A stretch of DNA of 64,000 nucleotides from Aotearoamyces nothofagi (lineage: Eukaryota; Ascomycota; Leotiomycetes; Leotiales; Tympanidaceae), in contig JADDTR010000003.1 in NCBI GenBank assembly GCA_015345905.1, positions 1 through 64,000 on the forward strand. The letters are read 5' to 3'. This document shows, in pieces, positions 10,032 to 22,602 of the stretch. The notes beneath the pieces were generated by a model, which was not told where the DNA came from, searched no databases, and worked only from the letters and a program-made list of their open reading frames with translations. A program made the position numbers and the translations under genes. The number at the start of each line of letters is the position of its first letter. Within the stretch, counting starts at the first letter, position 1.

Positions 10032-12749
10032 ATGGCGCTCCTTACTTTCAAAACACCAGTGGACTATGCTGAGCATCAAAGTTCGTGGCCTTGATTTAAA
10101 ACTTTCTAGAGTCGTCTTGCTAACTGTGATTCTGCGTAGCTGCTTTTGAAGGCTTTTTAGAAGCTTTCAAGACGTCCAAAACAAAATCCACAGAAAATGC
10201 CTTGCTTAACATGCATCTCGACGATGACGATTTCAGCGACGAGTATGATATGTTGGACAGCGATGATGAAGCGCAAGAAATCCGGAGAGCCGCAAGACTA
10301 CAGGCCCAAAAACCACAACATAAATACATGGACATATTGCAGAAAGTCGCAAATCGGCAAGAGGATGAAATCACAATAGACTTGGACGATCTAACAGATG
10401 TGAGCATCCCGATCTGGCACAATTTAAATCAACTGACATTGGACTTTACAGTATGAGAAGATACTTGTACAAGAAGGGGTCCAGATTGACTTGGTTCGTT
10501 CAATTGAGACGAATACTTCACACTACATCGATATAATGTCAAGGGCGATCGATAATGTGATGCCTGAACCTACAAGAGATATCAAGTAAGTGGACTAGGC
10601 ATATATTTTAGGGCTCGAATCCTAACAAACTATAGCTTCAAGGATGATGTTCTTGATATTATCATGTCCCAACGAAGTCAGCGAAATGTTGCGATGACCC
10701 TTGCTGCAGAAAATGAAAATGACCCGACAGCAACACCGTCAATTTTCCCTGCTGAGCTCACGCGACGATATACCCTCAACTTCAAGCCACGCACAAGTGC
10801 TGATGATCAACCCATGAAGGCTCTAGCGGTGAGAGAAGTGCGAGGAGAGCACCTGGGTCACCTCATTACTGTGCGCGGTATTGCCACAAGAGTTTCGGAC
10901 GTTAAGCCATCCATATCTGTAAACGCATACAGTTGTGATCGGTGCGGATGTGAAATCTTTCAGCCGGTCGGAACCAAGACGTTTGGGCCAATGTCTGAGT
11001 GTCCTTCAGAAGATTGTAAAACCAATCAAGCAAAGGGTCAGCTCTTCCCGTCAACTCGAGCCTCAAAATTCTTGTCATTTCAAGAAGTCAAGATCCAAGA
11101 GAACGCAGATCAAGTACCAGTTGGACATATTCCTAGAACTCTCACAATCCTATGTCATGGTGCGCTTGTTCGAAGGATCAATCCAGGTGATCTTGTCGAC
11201 GTTGCTGGCATATTTCTACCAACGCCATATACTGGTTTCAAGGCCATCCGAGCTGGTCTTTTGACGGATACATATCTTGAAGCGCAATATGTAACGCAGC
11301 ATAAGAAGGCTTATGAAGACCTAGCAGTTGACGCACGTGTTTTCAAGCGCATTGAGCAGTATCGGGACTCTGGACATATCTACGAATACCTCGCAAAGTC
11401 CATTGCACCTGAGATTTACGGCCATGTCGATGTCAAGAAGGCGTTATTATTGCTACTCGTAGGCGGTGTAACCAAGGTAATGGGTGATGGTATGCGAATC
11501 AGGGGTGACATCAATATCTGCTTGATGGGTGACCCTGGTGTGGCCAAATCTCAACTACTCAAGTACATTACAAAGGTTGCTCCTCGAGGTGTATATACTA
11601 CCGGCCGAGGAAGCAGTGGTGTCGGTCTCACCGCAGCTGTTATGAAAGACCCGGTAACGGATGAAATGATTCTTGAAGGTGGTGCTTTGGTATTAGCAGA
11701 CAACGGTATCTGCTGTATTGATGAATTCGACAAGATGGACGACAATGACCGGACAGCCATTCACGAAGTCATGGAACAACAGACGATCTCTATCTCAAAG
11801 GCAGGAATATCCACAACCTTGAACGCACGTACATCGATTCTCGCAGCCGCCAATCCTTTGTATGGGCGTTACAATCCTCGAATCTCACCAGTCGAGAACA
11901 TCAATCTTCCCGCCGCTCTTCTCTCTCGTTTCGATGTCCTCTTCCTTATTCTGGACAAGCCAACACGGGAAACGGATGAAATGCTCGCCAAGCACGTTAC
12001 CTTTGTGCACATGAACAACCGCCACCCCGACACCGACGGCGTGGTGTTCTCTCCTCATGAGGTGCGCCAGTACGTAGCCCAAGCCCGCACCTACAGTCCA
12101 ACTGTCCCAAGCGAAGTCTCGGAATACATGGTCAAAGCCTACGTTACGATGCGCGACCAACAAAGCCGCGACGAGAAAGCCCGCAAGCAGTTCTCACACA
12201 CCTCGCCCAGAACCCTTCTCGGCATCGTCCGCCTCTCGCAAGCCCTCGCTCGTCTGCGTTTCAGCGAGACGGTCGTGCAAGAAGACGTCGACGAGGCGCT
12301 GCGCTTGACGGACGCCTCGAAACAGAGTCTCTACTCTGAGCAGAACGGCTTCAAGAAGGACATGAGCCCCTCAAGCAAGATCTACAATCTCATCCGCGCC
12401 CTCGCCGAGGCTGGAACGTGCAACGCTGACGAGGATGTCGGAGGCGAATTGAGCATCCGCAAAGTCCAGGAGCGTGTTATTGCAAAGGGCTTCACGATTG
12501 ATCAGTTCCAGAAGGCGATTGAAGAGTATACCCAGCTTGATGTAAGATCCCCCCTTTCTTCCCCCTCCCTCACCCCTTCGCTAGTCTTCTATGACTCTCT
12601 ATTTTAATCAACTATCATACTGCGATCTTTCTTGCTGACGCGATACTTTCCAGATCTGGCAAACTGCTGGAAACGGCACGAGATTGGTGTTCATCGAGTC
12701 GGTGGCGGGCCATATGGCTAGAGACGACGATTTTGAAGAGATGCTATAA
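10032..12749 (+). CDS. MCM7: DNA replication licensing factor Mcm7
   Basis: Five exons (10032-10080, 10140-10399, 10452-10585, 10636-12541, 12654-12749) give 814 residues, the usual length. The N-terminus [16 protein letters not shown] is encoded by a tiny first exon, as expected for fungal Mcm7. The N-domain carries a zinc-binding CDRCGC block near residue 248 with a partner C-x4-C (ECPSEDC). The MCM ATPase core has the Walker A variant GDPGVAKS near 446, Walker [10 protein letters not shown] near 507 and the arginine-finger LLSRFDVLF near 576. The last exon encodes the C-terminal winged-helix end RDDDFEEML. It is one subunit of the Mcm2-7 helicase loaded at origins. G1/S control is likely, given two MBF-like sites upstream. 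Confidence 0.97.
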
Positions 12750-13011
12750 AGTGGAATCTGGCATGGTTGAGGGGCGTTGATTTGCGACTGTGGGGTCCGT
12801 GACGGCGTTTTTTATTATATATGGCGTGGCAGTTTCTTGTCTTTGGAAGGAGCTGTTGAGTAGAGAGCATGGAAATAAAGTTCATGTCACAATATCTCTG
12901 ATCATAGGTAGTTTAGACAGACAGTGATACAATATGTCTTTGATATTGCATTACAAATGCTAAATTTATAGTACACCAGTTTATCACTCTCGCTCTCGTA
13001 CAAAATCTCTC

Positions 13012-14483
13012 TTATATCCGCATTCTCAGAGAGCCTCTCTCGATTTCGCCCACAATGCCATTCCCGGCTAGGGCCCACTTCTCTGCAACAGTCTTCTCAT
13101 CAACACGTTGGCGTAAGACACCAGACGCGGCCCAATATTCCATCAACCCTCTGGCTTCAGCCTTGCTGAGGCCTTTCAACTTCATGACGCCTGCAGATTG
13201 CAGGCTCTTATGCGAGCGCAGATCAATGTCAGTGAACGGATCAGCCTTCGTGATATCTTGACCAGCCTGGCGCTCCTCCTGCTGCTTAATGGCCAAAGAC
13301 ATGGCGTATGAGAGCGGTGCATTGCCTTTCGACGTTGCAGCAATCACGGAACCGCCGTTTGGTAGCTGCTTTGCACCTGATAGGTGCTCGATGAAGTGTT
13401 TGACAATGGACAAGTCGTGGGAGTGCACGAGCTTAAAGTCGGGGTCACGGTAGGCGCTGTACTTCATGATGTGGCTGAGCCCATCAAGGGTTAGGAGGAT
13501 GGGCGGACGGCCTTTGGATGTGATTTCTGTCCAGAAGGCTTGGAAAACTGGCCAGGCGACTTCAGCGTCTCGTGCACCAAGCTCAGCGAGTCTGGCTAGA
13601 GAGGTATTTGAATGAACTGTGATTGGGAGGGTGTGTTGCTGTGTCACTTGGAGCTGGCTCAGGACAGCGTTGTTTGCTTTGGCGATTTGTCCGAGCCATG
13701 TTGCAGTGTATGTGTTCTGGGAGTACTCAGGCGGAGTTGTTCCTTGGATTGGGGAGTAATCCGTAGCAGCCGTTGTCAGTTCTTGAGCTACGATCCAGTT
13801 GAGTCAGTATTTCTTGAATTAGAAGCAGTAAAAGGCGATTTACCTTCTGGTATATTGAGCACAATCCAGCCCTTGACAAACGCAGTTGTCAAAGCCTGCA
13901 ACAGAACCATGCTCTTCCCGGCCCCTCTTTCACCATCAATAACAGTGATACTAGTCTTCTTGCTCTTACCCGCAGCATCCAATATCTTCGAGACCTCCAC
14001 ACTCTCGGTCCTGATAAGCATCCCCGGCCTCCTAAACATGCCCCATCCCTGCGTCGTCTTAAAAGCCTCAACAGCTCTCAATTGATCAACCACCGGACCA
14101 GAGATTCCAAGAACCTTCCCAATCTTCCCAGAATCCAACGCAGATTCTTCCGTGATATCCTCTAGTCCCTCGACCTCCAGAGCATTCGTATTGCTCAGCA
14201 CGATCCGTTTCCGCAACGCCTTTCGCTCTCCAGGCGCCGGCGGTCGTCCCGTCTTCACGTACGCCTTCTTCTTAATCTTCAGCGTCTTCCCCGCCCTCAT
14301 ATTCTTAGGGTTGCCCTTCGCCACAACCTTCTTCGGGGCAGGAGGTCTCGCCGTAGCTTCTAGCGCCGCGGATGTCGAAAACGCTGCCAGAGCAGGGAGG
14401 CGTGATGATGCATTGCTGAGAGCATAAGCCGCAGGCGAGACAGAAGGCCTTAACAGGCACTTCCAGCAACTACTTGTCGCCAT
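13012..14483 (-). CDS. RSM23: Mitochondrial small-subunit ribosomal protein mS29 (DAP3/Rsm23)
   Basis: Two exons (14483-13844 and 13787-13012) joined over 56 bp give 471 residues. The first 40 or so residues are Ser/Ala/Arg-rich without acidic residues, a typical mitochondrial presequence. A basic linker (KTLKIKKKAYVKTGRPP) follows. The P-loop GERGAGKSMVLLQ lies near residue 180 and the Walker-B-like ILLTLDGL lies in exon 2. The C-terminal region has RMRI at the end. mS29 is the GTP-binding protein in the head of the mitoribosomal small subunit and in animals is also linked to apoptosis. The gene diverges from RRS1 with only 240 bp between start codons, pairing mitochondrial and cytosolic ribosome production. 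Confidence 0.93.
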
Positions 14484-14723
14484 GGCCTGCGCAATTGGTT
14501 GTGCAGTCGTGGTAGATATCCGAAACTCGCGAGCTGTCTACGGTGCTACGGCCCTCGAAGTCAAGCTCGACGCTAAAATGCGGCCGCCCAAAAGTTCGTT
14601 AGCATCCCCAAAGCTTAAACGGGGTTTTTGCTTTTGCAGCGAATTTCAGAATCCCAATCTTTTGCGCCCAGCAACTTTATTTAACCGCCTTCCAACAAGT
14701 CTATACTGAAATTTATAGGCACG
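14484..14723. promoter_or_regulatory. Short bidirectional promoter of DAP3/RSM23 and RRS1
   Basis: Only 240 bp separate the two start codons. CCAAT-type pentamers occur at 14494-14498 (ATTGG) and 14654-14658 (CCAAT), possible binding sites of the Hap complex. No convincing TATA box is visible. The sharing is an inference from position only. Confidence 0.4.
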
Positions 14724-15401
14724 ATGGCTGAAACCAAAGTCAGATCCAGACTACCAGTCACGGTGTCAAAATCTACTCCTTATGTTTTTGATCTGGGCTA
14801 CTTATTGGCAAACGACCCGAATCCGCTCGAGTTGAAGGAAGATCTTGAGGCTAGCCTTGCTGCGACAGCAAGAGATGGCGCGCAGGTCTTGTTAAATCAG
14901 CTCTTGAGCACATGCCCTATCACCTCTACACCAGCGGGCGTGCTGCTCACTCTCCCCGCTCCATCTACGCACCTGCCCAGAGAAAAGGTATGGCCTCTTC
15001 CGCTGCATGCTGCAGAGATTCCTGCTCGGTCTCTCCTCCGCCCCTGTATATATACTAACGTTCTGTAGCCACTTCCACCTCCCAAGGCAGAGACAACCTG
15101 GCAACGGTTCGCGCGCAAGAAGGGCATCAAGGCCAAGACAAGCGCCGAGAGACAGAAGATGCAATATGATGAAGCGACCGGCGAATGGGTTCCCAAGTGG
15201 GGATACAAGGGCTCCAACAAGGCTGGAGAGAATGACTGGATTGTCGAGGTGGATGCGAAGAAGGAGCGTGAGCGTAAGGAGGGCACGGAGAGGCAAGGTG
15301 ATGGAAGACGAGAACGCAAGGAGAAGGTTAGGAGAAACGAGAGGCTACAGAGATCAAACGAGAGGAAAGGAAGGAAAGCTGGAGGTGGAGGCTCAAAGTA
15401 A
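14724..15401 (+). CDS. RRS1: Ribosome biogenesis regulatory protein Rrs1
   Basis: Two exons (14724-14987 and 15069-15401) around an 81-bp intron give 198 residues, close to the yeast protein. The N-half carries the helical block FDLGYLLANDPNPLEL. Across the splice the frame reads LPREK-PLPPPK, then TTWQRFARKKGI, and WVPKWGYKGSNK, the family signature. The C-terminus is strongly basic (KKERERKEGTERQ and beyond), as expected for a pre-rRNA-associated nucleolar factor. Rrs1 works with Rpf2 to deliver the 5S RNP to pre-60S particles. Reading through the intron would give an unrelated tail, so splicing is required. Confidence 0.95.
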
Positions 15402-16074
15402 AATTTACATCAGACGGATGGAGATAGCTTTGCATTTGGCGTTTATGAGGGTTTTGGCGTTTAGAAAGGGCGGAGAAAGCAGGTCATGCATCTACCGCAC
15501 CGCACTTTGCACAGAATATCAATGATTTCTTAAATGGTTGATTGTTTCTCAACCTGTTCACTATCTTACACTATTTCCATGCACTCTCTGACCTTTTTTC
15601 ATCACCATTCCTGTATAGGCTCATAATTCGAGCTGCAAACATGTAATACCGCCTATGCCCTCTTGGCTGGACTCCTACCCAAGGAAACGCTGTGCTAGCA
15701 CCGTAAAAAAGCTCAACTGCAACGCTAATATGTACTAGAAGGGGTATTCAATCTTATTCTCGAGGGGGGTGATATAGCCATTGAAAACACTAGTGAAATC
15801 AGTGATGCAATACGAAGCAAGTATGCCATGAAAATTCTGGTGTGACAGTGCGTGTAGTTAGACGTGTGAAAGTCGTGAAATGCATTCTCGAGCTAGTTCG
15901 GGTGTTCCACCTGAAGGAGATCCGTATGACGGCCGTGATGTAAAATCCCAAGAGTATACTCTGGAATCGTAACTCCGGTTGTTCCATACAGAAAGCAAGA
16001 CGGCCAGCTCTCAATTTTGTTTTACTAGACTTGCTAGTAATGTAAAAGCATCCGATTCGAGGTCTTTCTCGCTT
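15402..16074. other. Intergenic region between convergent RRS1 and RhoGAP
   Basis: This spacer must hold the 3' untranslated ends of both flanking genes. It has balanced composition and no frame with family resemblance. Confidence 0.6.
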
Positions 16075-18181
16075 TCACAATCTCATAGGTGATAGCGGTG
16101 CTATAGGCGATAGTGGTTGCAAGGGGCCAGCTATTCGTGGTGTCCTCTGCTCATCGCTGACAGTGAGCGTGGTTGAGATGGCATCACCCGATAATCCGCC
16201 AGACAGCGATTCCGAAAGCACGAGTGGTGTGTATTTTGACTGTGGTTTTGTCGTCTTTGGCACGGAATTGTCAATGCTAACACTTGACGGCTTGCTGCTG
16301 TCTGATGAAGAGACGGTTCTTTCGTCATGAGATTCGACAGCTATACTGCTTCGGCCTTCGCCGCTAGAAGGAGGCGGAACCAAATCGCTAGTTTGATACT
16401 CTCGTGTCATCCACTCATCTTCTGTGTTGCATCCTTTCCAACAGTCCTTCCAATCCACCACCAAGAACTTAAAGGAGAACGCATCAATTTTCATACATGG
16501 CTGAAAGCAGATGCACAAATTCCGGAAGTCCATTTTGTTCTTGTCTGAGTGTTCCAGAAGAAGGCTGAGGTGACAGGTAATAGCGAAAAGGAGGTAATAA
16601 TTGAAGGGTGAAAGGTTAGATAGCTCATCGATCAGCAACTGTGGGACGGTTTCGGCACCGGCACACTCCCTAGCAACTCTATCTTGTGAGACCTTTGGAA
16701 ACAGTTCATCCGGTAGTTCACGCAGCCATGCTTTCAGCATTGAGCCTACAATATTGATGTCATAAAGATCTTCCTGTTCAAATAGGTCGATGTCGAGTTC
16801 TATAGAAAATTAGCAGTGTCCGCATGTCCAGATCTTGTACAAACGTACCTTCATCAAACCGTCTCTGCCATTTCTTTATCTGAGGGCCACTGCCAGGTAC
16901 TCTGTATAGGCCCTCTGTTTCCGTGCCTTTGTAATTGAGGTAATCGATTGCCCGCCATGGGAAAGCTGGCATCCAGAACTCGGTCTTGTCCCGGGACTCT
17001 TCAAGCTTCTTTGATATGCGGGTAAGACGAGTCTGCTCCACAAGCGGGAGATTTATGACCTTCAAAGCATAATGCTCGTCATCTACTACGGCCTCCTTTT
17101 CGTTTGTGCTACCACTCCGGGTGACCTTGCCTAAGAAACCTCTTCCTATATTAACAGCCCTTGAAGAGCCATTCTTTAAGCCGTTAAAAAACATATTGCC
17201 GCCTGTCTCTCGAATCGAAGTCGAAAAAGAAGCTTGGCTTCTGTTGTGATCCTTCTGGTCCCTTCCTGTAGACATATCTCTGCTGGCAACGGGTTGACGG
17301 TCGGCAGATCGATTTCGTGCGGAGGAGTTCATCACTTCTTTAAATGATTTGTCTTGGTCGGCTCGGAGAGGAGCCGTTTTTATGCCATTATATATCTGAC
17401 CTCGCTCAGGTTCAGAGATGGTAGTAGGGTTGAGGTTGTTGGGATTATGGCCATCTTGTCCGTCTCGAATCGACTTTGTTCTTCCCAGTAGACTAAATGG
17501 TTTGGGTTTGTTCTTCTTTGATGTTGACGCAGCTGTCGCAGTCACTCCTGACGAGATAGACGTGCCGGAGTCAGCCAACGAAGCATCGGATTTCGAGTGA
17601 ATGGGAACCGGTCTTCGAATTGTGGATTTGTCAGTGCCTGGCTCTATTTGAATGACATATGTTAGCATTTGTCTGAGGCATTGTGAAAAGGTATGCTCAG
17701 CCATACTATTGGATGTCTCTTCAGCACCTAAGACTTTTCCAGACACGGCGGGATGGTCTGTGTCTATGGACATGGTATCTTCCGGTACCTGTCGTATTGT
17801 GGCCTTGGATTGCGAGCGGCTTGATGACTTCGAAGCCTTATAGTTTGAAAGGAACCCACTTCTAACGGGTGAAGTCTGGGTCCTCTCCCACTCTGTCCCT
17901 TCCTGCCAGCCCGAAGAGCCAAACTGTTGTAATAGTGGCAATGATGGGGTTGTGGAGGATGAAGGCAGTCCCGGGTCTTTTCGAAACTGTTGTTCCTCGG
18001 GTGCCTGCATCGATGGCTTCTCGCCAATAGGCCGTTCCGGCTTGGTGCTGAATCGGAATGGCGATCGAGGAGATCTCGGGGACTTTAAACTCGAAGCTGA
18101 CTTTGGAACATCACTGACGTTCTCATTGCTAGTCATTCCTGGAGGAAGTGCCAGCGCTTGAAGAGTCGGTTTCCGTGCCAT
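16075..18181 (-). CDS. RhoGAP-domain protein
   Basis: Two exons (18181-16849 and 16799-16075) with a 49-bp intron give 685 residues. The first 370 residues are low-complexity, Ser/Pro/Lys-rich and probably disordered, with possible SP phosphorylation sites. The GAP domain spans about 375-565: INLPLVEQTRL, the arginine-finger loop EGLYRVPGSG near 425, the spliced segment ELDIDLFEQEDLYDINIV, MLKAWLRELPDELFP, and NLCICFQP near 535. The C-terminus is again disordered, ending in PLSPIAPLSPMRL. It should stimulate GTP hydrolysis by a Rho-family GTPase in polarity or wall signalling. No PH, BAR or LIM domain is visible, and I cannot assign it to a particular yeast Rho GAP. The ATG at 18181 is preferred because the two codons before it in this frame are not ATG. 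Confidence 0.87.
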
Positions 18182-19100
18182 CGTCAACGGCGGGGGGGAA
18201 TATAGCGGACGATCTGGTTCGAGCGATGCGGATGAGGTGCCTGACGTCTCATGTGTTGCAGGCGAACCCAGGTATCTAGCTAATTGACAATCCCGAGCTT
18301 GGCGATTGATGTTCTGTATTCAGCAGATGCGAACAGAAGAGCATGGGCACAATGACTGGCTATTGCAGCTGTGAATCGTTTTGCCGGAGGGGGTTCGTGC
18401 TGTCGTATCGCGAATCGACCGAAATAGAGGTGTACCGCGTAGCGCAGCGATACGATGTCAAGTACAGTACCTGGCAGCCTCCTATGCTGCACTAGTGTCC
18501 ATCTGCGGCGACGAAGAAAAGACTACTGAAACGCCAGGTCGCTGGAGCAGCTTGTGTTGGATGTCATGCAGTGTCTCAATAGGGGGGTTAAATTTAGACG
18601 CTGTATACGCACAGCAGGACGTGCCTTTATTATGAGATTATTGATGTCGCAGGTGATGATAAGGCTGAAGAGTATAGAAGCGGTGAAGACGAGGGAATTT
18701 CTCTCTAATATCGCCGGTAGTAGTGCCCGAGGGTCTGTCCAGTGGCCAGTGTCCGGCGGTGTTAGATGCGGGAATGGGACAACGTGGGGCCTCAGAGGCA
18801 GAGCTAGAGAGCGGAAGTAAGGTAGGTATGTACTGTAGATAGCTAGGTCTTGTTAAGGGGGGTAGAGGGCCAGAGTGCTATAACAGGCAAAGGAGTGGCC
18901 GCGACGCTGAAAGATGGTCCCTTGATTGCTAGTGATTGCTTGCCATTGCTGGAGGTGTACAGGGGCTTCACAGTGTCTTTCACCTCTTTAAGCTAAAAGC
19001 AGTGTAGTGTGCTGCGCCCGACGCGCCATCTTTAGCTCAGGAACCATCATTTTCTGAGACAGGTTTCATCAAAGCACACTCATTGGCCCATGAGCCGAGC
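18182..19100. other. Intergenic region upstream of the RhoGAP gene
   Basis: Likely promoter and 5' leader of the minus-strand RhoGAP gene. It shows a short GGGGGG tract next to the start codon and CTGTACT-type dinucleotide repeats. No gene is supported. Confidence 0.55.
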
Positions 19101-19109
19101 TAACCCCTT

Positions 19110-19770
19110 GCTCGTTGTCGGTGTATATCACGTGTAATCGGAATTGCATCTATTAGAGCATATATATGTATGCTATATATGGCCTTTGTTGCAAAATATA
19201 AAAATAGATCAAGGTCTAATTGCTTTTCTTGTTTTCTCAGCACCTGGGGGATAATGTATACTGGCTCAACGACTCTTCTTGTAGACAACACCAGTTCTTC
19301 TGCAACTATTCTTGATGCAGTCTGCTGTAGAAATTCAAACAAATATACTAAACTGTAAATCGATACCATTCAACAACGAGAGCAAAACAAGCGAGCACTG
19401 CCGTTTATACAAATCTGCTGCTGGCTGCTGACTGCTGTTGTTCCTCCTTGTTACCAACTATCCTCTTGCTAATATAACAATTTCTATCGATAGAATTTAC
19501 TCTCAAGATACTTATATCATTTAGTGACAAGAAAAGTAACAAGCAATAGAGTCTATTGTAGAAATGTATATATAAATCTACACTATTCAATGACAAGAGA
19601 AGGAAGAAGCAATAGTCTACTGTAGAAATACTTTTATAAATCTCCACCATTCAATAACGACGGATAAATAAGCGAACACTGTCGTTTACAAATCTGCTGC
19701 TATTGTTTGCCCTCGTTACCGATTGCCCTTTTGCTACCGATCGACCTCTTGCTACTGTAACAGTCTACTG
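19110..19770. repeat. AT-rich degenerate tandem repeats
   Basis: At least four diverged units of about 65-90 bp recur. Shared phrases are ACYATTCAAYRACRA, AGCAATAGTCTACTGTAGAAAT and TATATAAATCTAC. Two longer related segments (19369-19500 and 19637-19770) both read GCGARCACTGYCGTTTAYACAAATCTGCTGCT and then RTTRCCRAYT. Differences are largely transitions. This may be a decayed mobile element or a minisatellite. No coding domain or clear terminal repeat remains, so the class cannot be named. Confidence 0.6.
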
Positions 19771-20552
19771 CTATAATCACCATCACTATCGGTACAAATG
19801 CTAACTGAACTGGTTGTTACGTTGGTTGCCAGACAGACAGAAGGACAGACCTGGGAATCACCTTCACTTTGACTTTATTGTTTTGTAAGAGGGCCAATAG
19901 AGGAGAGGAACTAGGTATTTATACGACCAAACCTGTTACCTGCCGAATTTAGCAGCCCCAGCATCTAGAACTCGTCTATAAGGCAAGGATATATATACAA
20001 TACAGGAACCGAGATGCTTGTAATCCGTACATAGCTTGTTGATCAATAGTGTGGAGAAATAGGGCATTAGCCGAGCCGTGTCTACCCCGTGGGACACCTG
20101 GATGTTCCCCGCCTCGTGCCTGCCGCGCCTTGCCTACAGCACAGTAGAGTGGGCCGCCTACCCAGTCACATCGCATGGCCCGCCCGAGTTCTGCATGCGT
20201 GTACTTGGGACCTCGGACGGTGGATATGGAGTATATCCCGTATATATGCACACAGATACACCTTACCTCGTTGTCTAGAAGCTCCGTCGGCATTGCTGTC
20301 TCCATTGGGATTAGATGTTGGCGTTGATTGGACAACCAATGACGTAGGTCCTGAGAGCTGTATCCTGTGCCGTGTATGTTGTATCTGGACTGCGAATTCT
20401 GCACTCTCCGTTGGCAGTGCTGAGAAGACCAGAGACCAGCAGCTGTAAGAAGTATTAGTACGTGCCCATCGCCGGCCCAGTTACTCCTTCTTCTTTCCCA
20501 CTCTCCCACCTATTTCGCTCGCAGTTTTTGGGGTGTTTGCCCTATACAAGTC
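19771..20552. other. Promoter-side spacer of the carboxylesterase gene
   Basis: No gene is supported. Several GTATATATGC/TATATAC motifs occur near 19985-20000 and 20230-20250. A CCAAT pentamer lies near 20334. Frames in it show no recognisable family. Confidence 0.5.
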
Positions 20553-22602
20553 ATGGTGAGCCTCCGGGCAGTTGTTCTTTCCACGTTGTCCGTGTCATCT
20601 GCGGCAGCAGCACAGGCATCGGCTTCTTCGATTGCTCCTCTTCCGACAATTGATCTTGGATATGCCGTACATCAAGCTACAATCAATGTAAGTACGATAC
20701 CTTAGTGTTAGTGTCGAGGATTGGGAGTTGAGGACGCTTTTGATATACCACGGTCAATACTATTACGACCGATTTTATTGCTGCAAGGCGATAGCTTTTC
20801 CTGCCTTCCCCACCGCACAGCATGTGCCTGCTATTATTCCAACTCTGACATGCTTCAAGGCTTCTGGGTACCCATACTATAATTTCAGCAACATAAGGTT
20901 CGGTGCTGCTCCCGCTGGCAACCTGCGCTTTGCTGCTCCCCTTCCACCAACGACGGTCAATCGCACAGTCAACACCGGCCAGCAGAATGTTATATGTCCT
21001 CAAGCCACTCCAGGTGTGTAAATCTTGGAATTCAGCATGCAACGATCTAATTTGATTAGCCTGGGAATCGACGGCTGTAAAGTGGCTTAGTGGTGCCTCT
21101 ATAGCGTCGCTCGAAAATGAAACAAGCACAGCCAACCTTAGTATCTCAAGTATTCCAGCTCCCAGCCCTCAAACTTCAGAGGACTGTCTATTTCTCGATG
21201 TAATCGTGCCTCAGTCAATCTACAATGCAACCAACGCAACACGCAGTAGAGAAAACAAGTCAACAACTTCTAGTGGTGGAGGTACGTCTATACAGATAAC
21301 TACCTTGATAGAGTACTAAAATTCTCCTAGCACCCGTCTTGGTATGGTTGTATGGTGGAGGCTTTGTTGCTGGTAGTAAGGCTGGTAGTGGTAATCCTGC
21401 CACTCTTCTTGCACGTAGCAGGAACAACAACGGCACAGGCATTATATACGTTTCCATCAACTACCGTTTAGGATTATATGTAAGTCTCATCTACTCAAGA
21501 TCACAAAAAATCTAAAATCTCCCAGGGATGGCTGTCAGGGCCATCTTTCCAGTCGAATGCTACCGGTAATGCTGGCCTCTACGACCAACGCCTTGGTCTA
21601 GACTGGGTACAAAAATACATCCATCTCTTCGGCGGCGACAAGAACCGTGTTACAGTAATTGGTGAATCGGCTGGTGCAAGTTCAATTTTGCATCAAATAA
21701 CAGCATACGGCGGTAATAAGGGCAGGGTACCATTCCAGCAGGCAATTACACAAAGCCCCGGTTTCCAACCAATTCCTAGCAACAATGAACAGGAGACTAT
21801 TTTCCTCAAGACACTGTACTATGCTTCTCTCATCAGCAATAAGAGCGTAACTACAGTCCAGCAACTACGTAATCTGTCGTCTCTAGAACTTTACTATACC
21901 AACTACGCTGTTGTGGCATTCTCTACATACGGAGGCTATACATACGGACCTGCCGTTGATGGAGACTTCGTCCCAAAACTTCCAGGAGAGCTCCTCCTGC
22001 ATGGACAGTATGACAAAACTCTCAAGGTTATGGTTGGACACAATTCTAATGAAGGTCTCATCTTCACATCTCCATTTATCCAAAACGACACCGCCTTCGT
22101 TTCCTACCTACGCACTTCCATACCTTCTGCTACCACCACCACCATCAACTACATTAGCGAGGTCCTTTATCCACCAATCTTCAACGGCACCTACGGCTAC
22201 ACATCCCAAATCGGACGTACAGATCTGCTGGTCACCGAAACCAGCTTCACCTGTAACACGCGCTATCTCGATCTCGCATACCAGAACAAGACGTACTCAT
22301 ACACTTTCTCCGTCCCGATCGGCCTGCATGGCGAGGATGTAGCATATACCTATTTCAACGGCGACACGACGACTCTTAATGACGGGTTCCCTGTAAACGC
22401 TACTGTAGCTAAAGTGTTACAGGATTACATCACGAGCTTCGCGATTACGGGTAGTCCGAATGAGGAGGGGGTGCCGTTTTTCCCGCTGTATGGGACGAAT
22501 TCGAGCTCGCAAAATATTGGAATTACGAACCTTGGAGTCCAGGTTACGGATACAGCTGCAAATGATAGATGTACATGGTGGCAGAAGGGATTATATTATT
22601 AA
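20553..22602 (+). CDS. Secreted type-B carboxylesterase/lipase
   Basis: Five exons (20553-20687, 20860-21013, 21060-21281, 21331-21479, 21526-22602) give 578 residues. The start MVSLRAVVLSTLSVSSAAAA is a signal peptide. Family blocks follow in order: YYNFSNIRFGAAP, EDCLFLDVIVP, the oxyanion-hole YGGGFVAG near 180, NAGLYDQRLGLDWVQ, the nucleophile elbow GESAGAS near 268, the acid in NSNEG near 395, and the histidine in GLHGEDVAY near 488, so the triad looks complete. Many N-x-S/T sequons fit secretion. The second exon could begin at 20821 instead (13 extra codons in frame). I prefer 20860 because it matches family spacing and has CTGAC just upstream. Likely an extracellular esterase of unknown substrate. 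Confidence 0.9.

Noticed and set aside
10605-10625. CTCGAATCC resembling a tRNA B box
   Set aside because: It lies inside an MCM7 intron, with no A box or foldable cloverleaf around it.
19110-19770. Possible solo LTR of a retrotransposon
   Set aside because: AT-rich repeat units are present, but no matching termini, target-site duplication or internal coding remnant can be seen. Left as an unclassified degenerate repeat.
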